Source of the DNA: Bactrocera neohumeralis
Taxonomy: Eukaryota > Arthropoda > Insecta > Diptera > Tephritidae
Direction: 5' to 3'
Assembly: GCF_024586455.1 (NCBI RefSeq)
Contig: NC_065921.1
Coordinates: forward strand, 46,584,574 to 46,648,573
Length of the DNA stretch: 64,000 nucleotides
Positions 44,931 through 57,046 of the stretch are shown here, one piece after another. The position numbers and the translations under genes are program-made. Below the pieces are notes generated by a model. It saw nothing but the letters and a program-made list of their open reading frames with translations. It had not been told where the DNA came from and ran no database searches. The first letter of the stretch is position 1, and each line of letters starts with the position of its first letter.

Positions 44931-45741
44931 TGCTTTCAACTTCGAAAGCAACTTCAGATCGTTTGTCATATGTGACGTTGCGCCGGAGTCAACGTACCAT
45001 ACATTTTCGCCGCTCTGAGAATGCAAACACGAATTCGCTAGCAGCGAATTTGAAAACATTGCCGTCCTGCTTTTACCTTCATTCTCATTTACTTTCTTTG
45101 ATTTCGGAGACTTGCGACACTCTTTACGCATATGGACTTCCTGTCCACAATTATAACAACGAAACTATTTCCGATTAGAACTTTTGTCATTCTTTTTCTG
45201 TTGGAAATACTTCGAAAATAATGCGTTGTCAGCAGGATCTTTGCTACAGTCAAATTTGACATTTCGCTTTGGAGTTCTCCACAGCCATAACGAGTGCTTG
45301 ATACTCATTAGGCAACCCAGCAAGCAATAATGATGCCACCAGTTCATCACCTACGTCCAGACCTGCATTTTGCAACTTGATTGATGTCATGACCATCTCC
45401 TTCACATAATCCTGTACGGATTGAAACTATTCCAGCTTTAACTGCACCAGCTTCTTTAAAAGCTCTACCTTGCGAGTTAAACTCACTGCGTTCGCAATAT
45501 GCGAAAAATTACTCGGCTCCACCATGAGCGTAATCTCCGCCAGTGCCCGTTCATTGCTGTCACGATCGTTTTCCGTTGAATTTTCGGATAAACCGTTCTC
45601 CGTTATTTTCCAGCAACTTTTTAGGACCAAATACAATTTTGCATTCCGCTTCCAATAATCGAAATTTTCACGTCCGCGAAATTTCAAAAGGAAAACTAAG
45701 AGCACCTGCCGCAATTTCCTTTTAAATAAAATTAAATTCAA
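44931..45741 (-). pseudogene. Copia gag and protease, right part
   Basis: On the minus strand, RGRENFDYWKRNAKLYLVLK (about 45670) and the gag core YVKEMVMTSIKLQNAGLDVG, ELVASLLLAGLPNEY (about 45310-45420) lead to a zinc knuckle CYNCGQEVHMRKEC (about 45110-45151). Then comes the protease VWYVDSGATSHMTNDLKLLS (about 44960-45020). This is the canonical copia order. Frames are broken at several points, including a stop just before the knuckle. The gypsy element cuts the protease downstream of DSGAT; the rest of this region is at 36481-36744. Copia Gag forms particles and the protease matures the polyprotein; neither can be made here. Confidence 0.9.
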
Positions 45742-45756
45742 ATAAATTTACTTTTA

Positions 45757-45802
45757 GCAATAGGCAAATAACTTGTTGAGCAATAGGCCTATAACCTGTT
45801 GA
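45757..45802 (-). repeat. Copia primer-site region, tandemly duplicated
   Basis: Two adjacent 23-base blocks, AGCAATAGGCAAATAACTTG... and AGCAATAGGCCTATAACCTG.... On the minus strand the outer one gives GGTTATAGGCCTATTGC just after ...TTCAACA. That is similar to the copia primer site (internal tRNA-iMet fragment, GGTTATGGGCCC as I recall it). Confidence 0.5.
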
Positions 45803-46120
45803 ACAGAGTTACGTACACGCAGTTTCAATGTAAGAAGACGACTGACTTTATTGAATATAATATACACAGGAACAGTATAAAAGGAATATGCCAGATTTAC
45901 AATATTTCATAACAAATTAACATTTTGCTTTCAAATACCACGCAACATAAAAGCCAGTATGTGACAACTTTACTCCAATATATACTAAGCTGTGCTGCTC
46001 TTGCTACGCGTGTTAGTAATGCGGTCAGCATTATTTCATTTAACAACGCGCCATTAGGTATTATAATTAATGTAATTCAACTGCTACTCCTAAAATAGGC
46101 AGCACAGTTGTTATGCCAGC
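45797..46120 (-). repeat. Putative 5' LTR of the copia element
   Basis: Begins (on plus) at TGTTGAACAGAG next to the primer-site motif. It shares GCCAGATTTACAATATTTCA with 34900-35000. The outer boundary is not defined. Confidence 0.4.
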
Positions 46121-46189
46121 CTCCAAACAGAACGCAAACAGTTGCATTGAATCCAAATTATAAATTGACTTCAACCATTCACAAATTAA

Positions 46190-46816
46190 AAAATTTTCCA
46201 TACAAGAACTTGGTTTTGACCGTTCAGTTTGTATGGCAATTATATGCTATAGTTAGTTATTAGCTCCTTAAAAAGGAAAAAAGAACTGCCAAAATTAGGC
46301 AGCAGCTCGCGTATTTGACACTTCGGACTGCCATACAAACTGACCAATCAAAATCAAGTTCATATATGTATGGAAAACTTTGGCTAAATATCATCACAAA
46401 ATTTGACATGAATAACTTTTTTCATTAAATAGCGAACCAATTTTCTCCGCAATGTAATATAGTTTGTAGGTGTAACCAAACTAATTAATATTCTACATTT
46501 TTTTTTTATATTGTAATCAGAATTAACCACTATACAAATAATATATTCTAAACAAATCGGTTATTATATCAATTACTTTCCAATTTGAGCTTTCAGTAAA
46601 AGTTCTAAGGTATGACAATTATATGTAAATGAGACAACAAGTTGAAAATATGTTAAGAACACGTATGTATAAATATTATAATTTTTTTTCCATTAAGTTT
46701 ATGTTAATAATAAATATTCTTAAAATTTTCTTTGGATGAAAACCACGTCTTTAAATGCACCTGTGAAGGCTGTATTAACTTCGGTGTAGCCGAAGTTAAT
46801 GTTTTTTCTTGTTTTA
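46190..46816 (-). repeat. DINE-like repeat B relative
   Basis: Blocks such as CCGTTCAGTTTGTATGGCAA and TATATGCTATAG are typical of B. The segment at 46757-46816 (GCACCTGTGAAGG, CTTCGGTGTAGCCGAAGTTA, T run) is the B 3' end in plus orientation. Mixed orientation suggests two fragments. Confidence 0.55.
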
Positions 46817-46819
46817 GCT

Positions 46820-48790
46820 TCAGAAGGGAATAATAGTATTTGAAATTTTTGGAGAGATTACAGATACATGTATTGATACATAGATACATGTGAGGTGTTA
46901 TAGATATATATGTACATGTTATATGACGAAGGCGAAGTTGTAAGCCGATTATTCCTATTTTTGTCTGTATAATTATTTTATAGTAAAGTTAATACAAAGT
47001 TTCTAACTTACTGTATGTATATACGAGCAATCATTTTTTGTTTAGTTGAATGTTCATTTGTAAATAAACAAAACATCGAGACTATACGGACGAATTTATA
47101 TTTTGTTGAGAGAAGTTGTACGCCTTTCATATACATACTAGATATACAAATGTAAATTAACCTTAGGATAGGAAATCATACTCTTCCAGAAGGCGAAAGG
47201 AATGGAGAATTCGACTAACCACTAAGAAACCACTAAGAAAGTTTCTCCAAGTATAAGCTGTTAATTGAAACGGGAAGGCCTTCCGCCTTGTAGTTTGAAA
47301 TTTTTTGTTTATTATCAGCTTGAAGCATTCAAATCTACCTTCCAACTATTTAAAATACATCTCCTTTAAAAAATTTGTTTTTGCCAAAAAACAATCATGT
47401 TTTCGCCAACAATGAACTAAAAGTTCGAAGCAACTTTCAACAAATACCGATATATATGTAATCCCAATGTTAAATGTTTTGAGTAAATTTATTTTGTTAC
47501 AGTGCCAAAGAATAATGGCGACTGATTTGGTATTGACTTCCGATTGCAATTTTTTGTATTAGAATGAAAAGACAGATTGCTGCAAATCTAAAATGAGAAC
47601 GAGGATGTGTCAGTGTTTGTATAGGAAGAAAGTACCACGTGCTTTGTATTGATGCCTATAGTGGTGTAGTGGTATCTAAGTGTGAGTGTGAAAATATATG
47701 TAGATAAATTTAAAGCCAGTCTTGCCCTCAACTTGCAGGATGAGTAAATATTACCGTTTGCGGAAACTTACACATTCAAATTACTCACTCGAACTACGTA
47801 TATACAATTGTCATAACACAACTCAAAATGGTCGAAAGTTTCGTACGTCAGCGATTTATTATCATGTCTAGACCGAAAAAACTCAATTCTTAGATATTGT
47901 ATGATTTTTTCAGCTTCAAAATGGTCCTTTAATTTATATTAATAATGCAAAAATGCTTGCAAACGGGACCAAATTAGAACTTATAAACTTTCGTTTAAGC
48001 ACTACATATGGTAACCACTCAAACAACTACTCGACCAATTGAATGCATCATAGGCTCGACCATCATCGTCGTAAATTGGTCTCTCACATATCTATATGTG
48101 ATTTCATTTTACTCTTTTTGTTGTTTTTTTGCATCAAAAAGCTAATAAACCATCATCAACATAAGTCTCAACAAAAATTTTGCATTTCATATTTCGCTGA
48201 TTGTTGCGTAAACTTTTTATGGAATTGAAGTTGATGTCCTTGATCGAATGAATACTGGTTTGCTTTTTATCACTTGCTGCTGTTGTTAATGTGTTGATTT
48301 GGCCTGCTCGTGTTTATGTAAGCGTTGTCGTTTCTATAATAAATACACTTTCACACATTGGTTCATTTTTATAGCTATTTCTGTTAAACGTGTTACTGTA
48401 TTATAAATATTTCATCAATTCATAAATGTTTGTCATTCAAACCATTGATTCATGAGTCGGTTGCAGCTAACGTGTTCCGTTTTATATATTAGCTCTTTTT
48501 ATTTTTCTTCGGAATTCAATTGTTAAATCTGTGAATAGTCTGCATGGGATATTGTACCAAATTGCGACAATGTTGTTTGCATGTCTAGGAGGGTGACATA
48601 CTTACATATGTCCTTTCTATTTAAGAATCTTTGCACTCGAATCTAGCCCGTCTATTTGTATATACTCGAAATAGTCCCTCAGGTTTTGAGATATCGAACT
48701 AAAATTTTGACGAGATATCTTCAAGAAATTTTGCGTGGGTTATTGTTTAATACAACGGTGCAATCTATGCAGATATTGTTAAGATCAAGT
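46820..48790. other. AT-rich tract, no gene recognised
   Basis: Apart from DINE-like wording at about 48650-48730 (CTCAGGTTTTGAGATATCG) nothing is recognised. Confidence 0.5.
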
Positions 48791-48794
48791 CACT

Positions 48795-49779
48795 CAGGGG
48801 TGTTGTGGAATCCAAGACAGAATTGCTTAGCTGTCAGAATTGCAAACCAATTCTAATTATCAATGGTGTCACAGAGCCTGATTGGATTTTAGTCTTTTCG
48901 AACATATGCAAAACCAATAATCGAATCAGCTGTTTACTAATGTGAGACACAAACTTGCAAATGAATACATTTGGAAGCAATCCTATTAAAGTTTTTAATG
49001 AGTTCCGAATTAAAGAAAGATTTTAAGAGATAACATTTATCGAATGAATAAAGACGCATTTGGGTGCTAAATTACGTTTATTACATTTTACAGGGAGCCT
49101 GCTTTAGAAGCTTTAAAAAATTGAATTAGTTTTTGCTTAAATCTCTTTAAAAATTTTCCAAACTTAACTTGAACATAAGTTATTAAAAATATGAATCTCT
49201 TTGAATTTTTTGTTTTCGATAGAAATCTCGACCTGCATCCTGCCCGCCGTCTGGCATATGCACATGCGAGAAGCATCTGGCAATTGCTTTTGAAAGGCAG
49301 AATGTCAAAGATTTCGTATCCAAAAAATTTGCGGATGATATTTAAATATACATATAAATATAAACCCTACAAATTTCGCTTTAATCATTTATTTCTTTCC
49401 CTCACAAAAAAAGCTAAAAAAACGACTTTTTTAAACCTCTAAAAAAGGCTCCGCTCTTAAATATCCGAATTTTTTTTTTCAAAACTCAATAATTAAGACA
49501 TTCCGTGTTTTATTCTTATGTCTATAGAAATAAAGATAAATTAATTCGTAACAATAAAATAACTTGATTTCTTAACTTACAATTCAAATCTGTGTGCGAC
49601 TGTCTTCTTGATTTCTTTCTGACAGCAGAACCGATAAAATTGATTCCGTGACACCCAAAACCGACACAAATTCTGTTTCGAATATCAAACCAATAATATC
49701 TGAATTCATGACACCTACTGCTTTTTTTGATCGGTTTCAATTCTAATTCCGACACCTATCAGACTCCACAACACCCCTG
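48795..49779. mobile_element. Non-autonomous DNA transposon, 985 bp
   Basis: The ends CAGGGGTGTTGTGGAATC and its inverse GACTCCACAACACCCCTG (one mismatch) are bordered by ACT on both sides (48792-48794 and 49780-49782). A 3-bp duplication points to PIF/Harbinger-like elements, although the CAGGGG start is also seen in hAT. The subterminal region repeats GGTGTC-type words. No transposase recognised; the frames inside have no known domain. Confidence 0.72.
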
Positions 49780-50029
49780 ACTATCTTCTTCTTTATTTGT
49801 CAATTCGTATTCGAATATTGGTGATCATATAACATTTAATAATATGTACAATATTAATAAGCTTAATAATAATAAAATAATGTAATGTTTACATGTTAAA
49901 TATATCTATTGTATATTAAAAAAATAAAAAAATCACAGATTTTGAATTATCGCAGCATATTTCTTTCTATCTCTCGCCACATCTATAAGGTTGTCAACGT
50001 TCTGGATTCCTGTTCATTGTCGAATATTT

Positions 50030-50290
50030 CGAAGCCACGAAAGCTGCTTACGGCCACTATAGCATATACATAGATATATATGAACTGTACATGTGTATAA
50101 ACTGAACAATCGGAATTAAGTAATGAGTATTTTGTATTTATGAAAGGTGTTATACATTCGGTGTCACTGATGTTAACATTTGTTCTTGTTTAGTACAAAA
50201 ACTTGAAAGTTTTTCCCCGTATTTGATTTTTACAAGGCAAGAAAGAATAAAATGTTGGATTATACATGAACTTAGTTCTTCGTTACTTGT
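50030..50290 (+). repeat. Fragments of DINE-like repeats
   Basis: CTATAGCATATACATAG through GTTAACATTTGTTCTTGTTT resembles a worn B 3' end. It is followed by ATGAACTTAGTTCTTCGTTACTTG, a worn A 3' end. Confidence 0.5.
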
Positions 50291-51523
50291 TTTTTGTGCA
50301 CATTCTCGTAATAGGGAATATTCTTTTGTCTTGTCTGCTCATAAAAGCTTTTGCTCGCAAGGTCAATGCTTCAAGGATAAATGAATATGCTAAGGCACAT
50401 GACAGCTGAGGTTAAGGTCATTACTTATGGATAAAGTCTAGCCAATAATAATAATAGCTTTAATAGATGGTCCAAATTTGTGAGTGACATTCGGCAGCTA
50501 TGCAAGTTTGAAACTCTCGTAAACAGCTGATTGTCATTTATAATGTTTTCAATGAAAATGGATAGAAGAAAAACTTTGTGATTGTTAGCCGACCAATTTT
50601 TCCAAAACCATTTTTTATTTCAAAAACATATCAACAGTATTGCTTGTTTTTCATTCATAATAGATTACAATGCTGCTAAATCTCTAAAATTCTGAGGATT
50701 AAATGGGAATTAGCAACGGATTTATCTTCTCTACTTCATGACTTAATCCTTATTAATGCTGACGTCTATCAGTGGTATAAGAAGACTGCTTTACATGAAG
50801 GATCTAAAGTGAAAGTATTTACCATTAGTTCCGTAAAGAGATATTGGCATTATTGGCAGCTTTTAATTGCAATTTTTTTTTCAACACTGGGCTGTCACCG
50901 GCATTTAACTGGAATGCAAGTGTGCTGCCAATATTTACTTTTAACTGTGCGAACAGAGGGAACTGTAAAGCTCAGTCTATGCTTCACCACTTAATAACCG
51001 TTTAATAATCGTTTTGCTTTTCTACGGAGCAAATGAGAATAAGGATAGGGACTGTTTTTTTTTGTATAGAAGTCTTTGTATGCGTGTCTTTGTCTATTTA
51101 GTTTTGTATCTTATTACTCATTCAATGTCTCTTATAAAGTTTTAGTTACTTTTATTTCTGTAACAAATTAAGAATCAATTGTTTGCATATAAAATACTGC
51201 CACGCTCGCTCGATATTACCGTAAAGTACTTTGCATTAAGTTCCTCAACCGTTCTAAAAAGGAATCATGGTGAAGAGATATTTATCAGGGCTAATTACAC
51301 TAGTTTACAGAATTGAACTTTTTGTCTGTTGCCGCGAATTCTGCGATTGATATTGTTCACTTATTACTTGTTTTTGTCAAATCTACCCTCAAAAATTTTT
51401 GAGCAGCTCGAGTTACTTTGTTTTTGACTTTTGTCGTTTAAGCATATATGTATATTAACCGAAAACAGGCGTATTTTACTGTGTTAAGATTAGTTTCTCT
51501 AATTTTTGCCTCATGAGTAGTTC
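50291..51523. other. AT-rich tract, nothing recognised
   Basis: No supported feature. It may contain the 5' end or promoter of the orphan gene that starts near 51524, but no terminal repeat or TATA box stands out. Confidence 0.45.
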
Positions 51524-53178
51524 AATAAACCAGATCATTTTTGCTACATATGCGGAGAATATGTGTTTAAAAATTGTAGAAAAGTTATAACAGAGTTGGT
51601 GAAAAATACCTATTTTGAGTATTTTGGGGTGCTCTTAGACAAAAATAAGAGTTCTTGGGCTCCCATTTGTGTTTGTAAATCTTGTGTGGAATATTTAAGG
51701 TTATGGAAAAGTGGTAAAAGAAGTGCCTTTAAATTTGGAACACCGATTATTTGGGGAGAACCACGAAATCATCTCGTAGACTGTTATTTTTCTAGTGTGA
51801 ACATAAACAGTTTGAACACTAAAAATCGAGCTAAATGGCAATACCCAAGTAGTACTAGTTGTGTTCAACGTCCAGTGCAGCGTTCACCTAACTCTTCAGA
51901 GCCTAAAAATATATCTGAACCATTAGAGCAAGACATTGAAGGACCAAGCTCATCACAAAATGATGCTGATTTTGAAGGTATGTCTAATGAGCCAAAACGC
52001 TTTTCCCAAAATGAGTAGAATGATCTTGTAAGAGATTTAAATCTTTCCAAACAAGCTTCAGAATTGTTAGCATCAAGACTAAAAGAAAAAAACTTGCTAT
52101 CCTCGGATACTAAAATAAGTTTTTATCGTGAAAGAGATGCAGAATTACGGTGTTATTTTTCCGAAGAAAACAGCATTACCTTTTGTTCAGATATCAAAAA
52201 CTTGTTGATAAAAATGGGCTTGAAGCGATACGAACCAAACGACTGGCGTTTATTCATTGACAGCTCAAAACGTAGCCTTAAATGTATTCTATTACATAAT
52301 GGAAATAAATATGCTGGGGTACTACCTATTGCCCACAGTACAAAGTTAAAGGAGGAATATTGTAACATTTCGCTAGTCTTGAGCAAAATAAAATGCAATG
52401 ACCATGAGTGGCAAATTTGTGTTGATTTAAAAATGGTCAACATTCTTCTCGGTCAACAAAGTGGTTATACCAAGTTTCCCTGTTTTATATGTCTTTGGGA
52501 CAGTAGAGCTAAACAACAGCATTGGGTGAGAAAAACTGGCCCTTGAGAGAAAAAATGGAGCCTGGAAAGCACAATATAGTCCACAATTCATTAGTAGCTC
52601 GTAACAAAATTATCCTTCCACCATTACATATAAAACTGGGCATCATGAAACAGTTTGTAAAAGCACTTGATAAAGATGGGAACTGCTTTTCTAACATTTG
52701 CCAAATATTTCCTCAGCTCACTATGGAAAAGATTAAAGCCGGAATTTTCGATGGCCCCCAAATTAGACAACTTACGAAGGATACTCAATTTAGAAATTCT
52801 ATGACAGAGTCAGAACTGAAGGCTTGGACAGCATTCGTATCTGTGATGCAGAATTTTCTCGGAAATAAAAAATGTGAAAATTATATTGAACTTGTAGAAG
52901 ACCTTCTGCTACAATTAAAAAATATGGGATGCAATATGAGTATAAAACTCCACTTCCTCCATAGTCACCTAGAGAGGTTTCCGGAAAATTTAGGAGATAT
53001 GAGCGAAGAGCAGGGAGAGCGTATACATCAAGGCTTACGCGTCATGGAAGAGCGTTATCAGGGTTTCTGGGATAAAAATATGATGTCTGACGATTGTTGG
53101 TCTCTAATACGTCATTTTCCAAAGTCTACACATCGGAGAAGTGCTTTAAAACGAAGTATATTAGAACTTAATGATTAA
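51524..53178 (+). pseudogene. Orphan DDE-transposase-like gene, two disabling lesions
   Basis: About 550 residues can be followed. An N-terminal cysteine module (HFCYICGEYVF ... WAPICVCKSCVEYL) is followed by FGTPIIWGEPRNHLVDCYF and a Ser/Pro-rich linker. Next come LKRYEPNDWRLFIDSSKRSL (Asp at 52259-52261), WQICVDLKMVNILLGQQSGY (Asp at 52424-52426), KFPCFICLWDSRAKQ, and PPLHIKLGIMKQFVKALDKD. It ends with SIKLHFLHSHLERFPENLG and MSEEQGERIHQGLRVMEERY (SEE at 53002-53010). Lesions: an in-frame TAG at 52016-52018 and a one-base loss in an A run near 52535. The family is known to me only as unnamed, multicopy arthropod proteins. A D-D-E transposase fold is my inference from the spaced Asp residues and the H-x4-H ... 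SEExGER ending, which recalls KDZ-type transposases. No terminal repeats were found. The true start is uncertain because a stop lies just upstream in frame. Confidence 0.72.
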
Positions 53179-53179
53179 T

Positions 53180-55449
53180 TATTTTTCTTAATAAAATTTT
53201 TCTTAATAAATACAGGTTTTTTTCTGTGTAATACTTACATGGCTGAAACTCTGAAACTAGAGCTCATAAATATATTTAAATTATATTTTTGGAATGTATG
53301 AAGTCAGCAACAGCTAAAATTTCTTCGGCAACAAATATACTGTAAACTAGTGTTATCAGTTACTTGTTTCAAATAAGTTCTTTTAGCTTCACTTTCAGTA
53401 ACTATTCAATATTAACTTAAGAGCGCATATTCGTGCGGAAAAGATATGTCATAGAGATCAATCTAATCAAAATAAAAGATTAATTTTTAGAGTATAAAAT
53501 TTAAAAAAACTCGAGGTAGTTTCAAATATGTATGTGCAACTTATATTCACACCAATATTTTGACCAAAATATGTTAAGATTTTACATAGTTATTACATGT
53601 ATTGTATAAAGAGATTGCTGTCATCTTTACTTTCCAAACACCCACAACACATTCCTCTGCTCATTGCTGGAGCAAAATATTACTTGTTCTCTTTATTTAT
53701 CTTCACCTTGCTTGTTTGATGCTTAGATGGAAATTTTTACTACTTTAAATAGTTTGTACACACACCGCACAGCATTCTCCTCTAACTGCTTTGATAAAAC
53801 TTGAAGTAAAGCCACTAAATTACGTTTTTATGATAATTAACGTCACTAAAACCTTTACTGCTTAATATCACGTCAACAACTTCATTAGCATATGTTACGC
53901 AATTGGTGGCTTTCCAAAGTCTATGATAATTACGAGTACTTGAAAGATTTCCAAAGTGAGGATTTGCAACCTTTAGTCTGTATACATATATCATGGGATC
54001 AATGTCCAAAACTATTGCACAAAGTCCAGCCGGATTATCTTTATGATAGCAACTTAGAATTACTAGCTGAGCAAGAGCTAAGCAAAAGCTCAACAAAGAA
54101 CTAAACCTCTAGCACCAACGTTTATGCGAACCATTAAGATGTGAAATGAAATTATTTGCGCAGAAAACATCAAAAGTATGAATGCGAGTATGTATGTATG
54201 GTATAATACTTGCAGAACCGTTTTTAGACAAGTAGAAGTGAGCAAAATACTTGCAACTGAATCGCTGAAAGTATGGCAAAGTTTAGAAAAGTTAAGTCAG
54301 ACCATTCAAATCTTAAGAAAGTTAAGTGCTGAAGCAGTAAAGGCGAATAAAAGCATCTGTATTGTAGAGCTTGTGTACTTATAAGAAGAATTTTGCTACT
54401 CCAAAAAGTGAAGAGCATACTAGCGTGCATGAACTGCGAAGAGTGTTCAACAGTTGATTGTTGTGGCAACTATATTTTGAACTAACGCATTCAATAGCGT
54501 CAAATAATCTAAATTGTTGGATTTCTTTAGTTCCGGTTTGAGTGATTCAACGGATTCCCTCTGAAATGTCTTTGGCTTAACTTGGCTCTGGCAACATTCC
54601 AAGTACTTGATCTCAAAATGAAAACTGTTTGCTTTTAGTCTTTCTACTACTGGCTTGTCAGCTATATCTATGCATGCTTGTGGGAAAGTTTTTAAGATTC
54701 TGAAAATATTTTTTGGTTGTCTTTCTCGTATCGATTTTCAACACTGAACTGCAAATGTGAATAAATAACATCTGTTATATAATGCATTTTTTATGGTTAA
54801 AAAATTTTTGAGACAACTTTCCATTTCGAAAGGATATGCATGTATATAAATATATACATGTATACATACAGTATATATACACAAACGTTTAGGATGCGCT
54901 GTGATTAAAGTTAAATGCTGTGATTAGGTACAAAAGATTGCAGTAACAAGGGCATGTGTTTGCAAAATGCTTTTTAGTACTGAGCGTGACCACGCCAAAT
55001 ACAATGTTTAATATATCTACCTTCCAAACCGTTGCAGCTAACTTAACCAAACTATCCGGAAGGAAATAATTTTTATTTAGAGTGGGTAAAGTCAGATACT
55101 AACCACATGAGTTATGGTTTTGAAATTCGAGTAGAATAATTTTGTGGTTACAGGATGTCCTTGTACCAAAAATGGGTAAAATCATTCAGCGTCCATATAC
55201 TAATACAAATATCTTTGAAATTCGAGTTAACTTCTATCGGTCAATATGTAAGAAATCTTAATGAAATTCGCAAAGATTCTCTATATTTTTTTGAAAACTT
55301 TTCTGAAAAATATCTTTGAAAGAAAGCTCTCTCAAGCCTTCTAATATAGTTTAAAACAAATCTTAAATATTTATCCACTTTTTAATATAATATATTTCAA
55401 ATACTGTTGGGATCATAAAAACAGATTTTAAATTTTTGCCTTCACAAGA
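53180..55449. other. AT-rich tract, repeat debris
   Basis: No gene recognised. About 54960-55260 has wording of old DINE-like repeats (GAGCGTGACCACGCC, ACCAAAAATGGGTAAAATC). Confidence 0.5.
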
Positions 55450-55872
55450 CTAACAAGTAATGAAGGGCTATGTTCGGGTGCAATCGAACATTTTATACTC
55501 TTGCAAGAAACAAAGCCAGGGAAATACTTTAATAAAACTAATCATATAGAGTACATTTAGCCGGATTTGTGTACTGGCTGGAATGAAGTGGAATTTAAAA
55601 TTTTGTTATATGGGAAGTAGGCGTGGTTGTTGTCCAATTTCGTCTATTTTCACAATGTGACACCTAAATACTAAATTTTATCGAGATATCTCAATTTTTA
55701 CTCAAGTTACAGCTTGCACGGGCAGGAGGACAGACAGACAGGATTTCAACTTTTCTTGTTATCCTGATCATTTTTATATATGTAACCCTATATCTATCTC
55801 TCTTAGTTTTAGATGATACGTACGACCGTTGGGTGAACAAAACTATAATACCCTGAAGCAACTGGTTGCAAA
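55450..55872 (-). repeat. DINE-like repeat A relative, internally deleted
   Basis: Reverse orientation: ACAAGTAATGAAGGGCTATG, hairpin GTTCGGGTGCAATCGAAC, TTTTATACTCTTGC at one end, and GAACAAAACTATAATACCCT at the other. The inner 600 bases are missing, and the tetranucleotide tract is reduced to GGACAGACAGACAGG. Confidence 0.7.
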
Positions 55873-57045
55873 AGTAGAAAAATATAGCTATATAAAGGTA
55901 CCAATGTGTATGTATGTAAGTGTTTTTGAGATAACAAGTGGTCTTAGAACGGATTTTCCTTTTGCAATGAACGCCAATGTCAACGGTAACGAAACCACAA
56001 TAAACAACAAGCAACCAGAAGTCGCCGATTATTAGCAGAGAATCAACAGATAGCTGGAGACTGGAAAAACGTGCTATCCGAAGAAACCGCAAATATCCTT
56101 AAACTCAGACGTTGCTGCTGCAGTAAATAACACATTTAATGCCGCGTCTGCTGCCAGCGTTCATTTCGCCTATAATTATCGGTCATTGGTTTGTGGTTTT
56201 GTCGCAAATTACTTTAAGACTAAACGTTTGTGCGGATGTGTGAGCGTGAGTTTATTTTTCCGTGTCGCACATGATTACATAGAAAACATAACGTTGTAGT
56301 AAAAAATCTTGTTATCACTTTCTTTGTTCCTTTTCATGTGACCCGCAATTAAGATTTTCATTATTTTATAATCTTACGCGAATGCGAGTCGTTCTACCTT
56401 TGACCGGTTTGGTAAGAAATAAAAAATTTTCCCAAAAATAATCAAATTTTAACTGTTAATATCTTTTAAACGTTTGGGTTTACGAAAAAATCATAATAGA
56501 CCTCTTTTGTAGGGCATTCAATTTCCTACAAAGACTAAGGAACAAGATATATTTTCAAGTAGTTGGAAGCGAGATATAAATTTTTCTATCTGATAATAAG
56601 AAAAAATAGACAACTGTATGTAGGAGGACCTTCCCGTTACAATTAAAAACTCATGTTTGGAGAGGCTTTTTTAGAGGTGTCTAGGAACCTATTTTTCCGA
56701 GTACCAAACGAAAAAATAAATTTTTTTTTTTTTTGAATCACTCTAGTGTATATGCTGTCGGGTCATTAGTTTCTGAACTCCATATATGTATCATTTCTTG
56801 TGCAGCAGTTTTTGTTACTCTAAACAATGCATAAATAGGAATTTCGATTATCGTTTTTCTAAGAAACCTTTTGTCAAATATGCCGATCAGTTTATGTTTT
56901 ATAAATATATATGTATATACATATACTACAGTAGAAACTTCTGTAATTCTTGAAATGGCATTAGAAGTAAAATTTCATACAAATCTCCTTCCATAACTGG
57001 AAGTCTCTCTAACTCTAATTTTGCGGTGATTTAACTGTACATATT
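55873..57045. other. AT-rich tract upstream of the UGT pseudogene
   Basis: No gene recognised. The missing first exon(s) of the UGT should lie in this direction but no signal peptide or start could be identified. Confidence 0.45.
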
Positions 57046-57046
57046 A

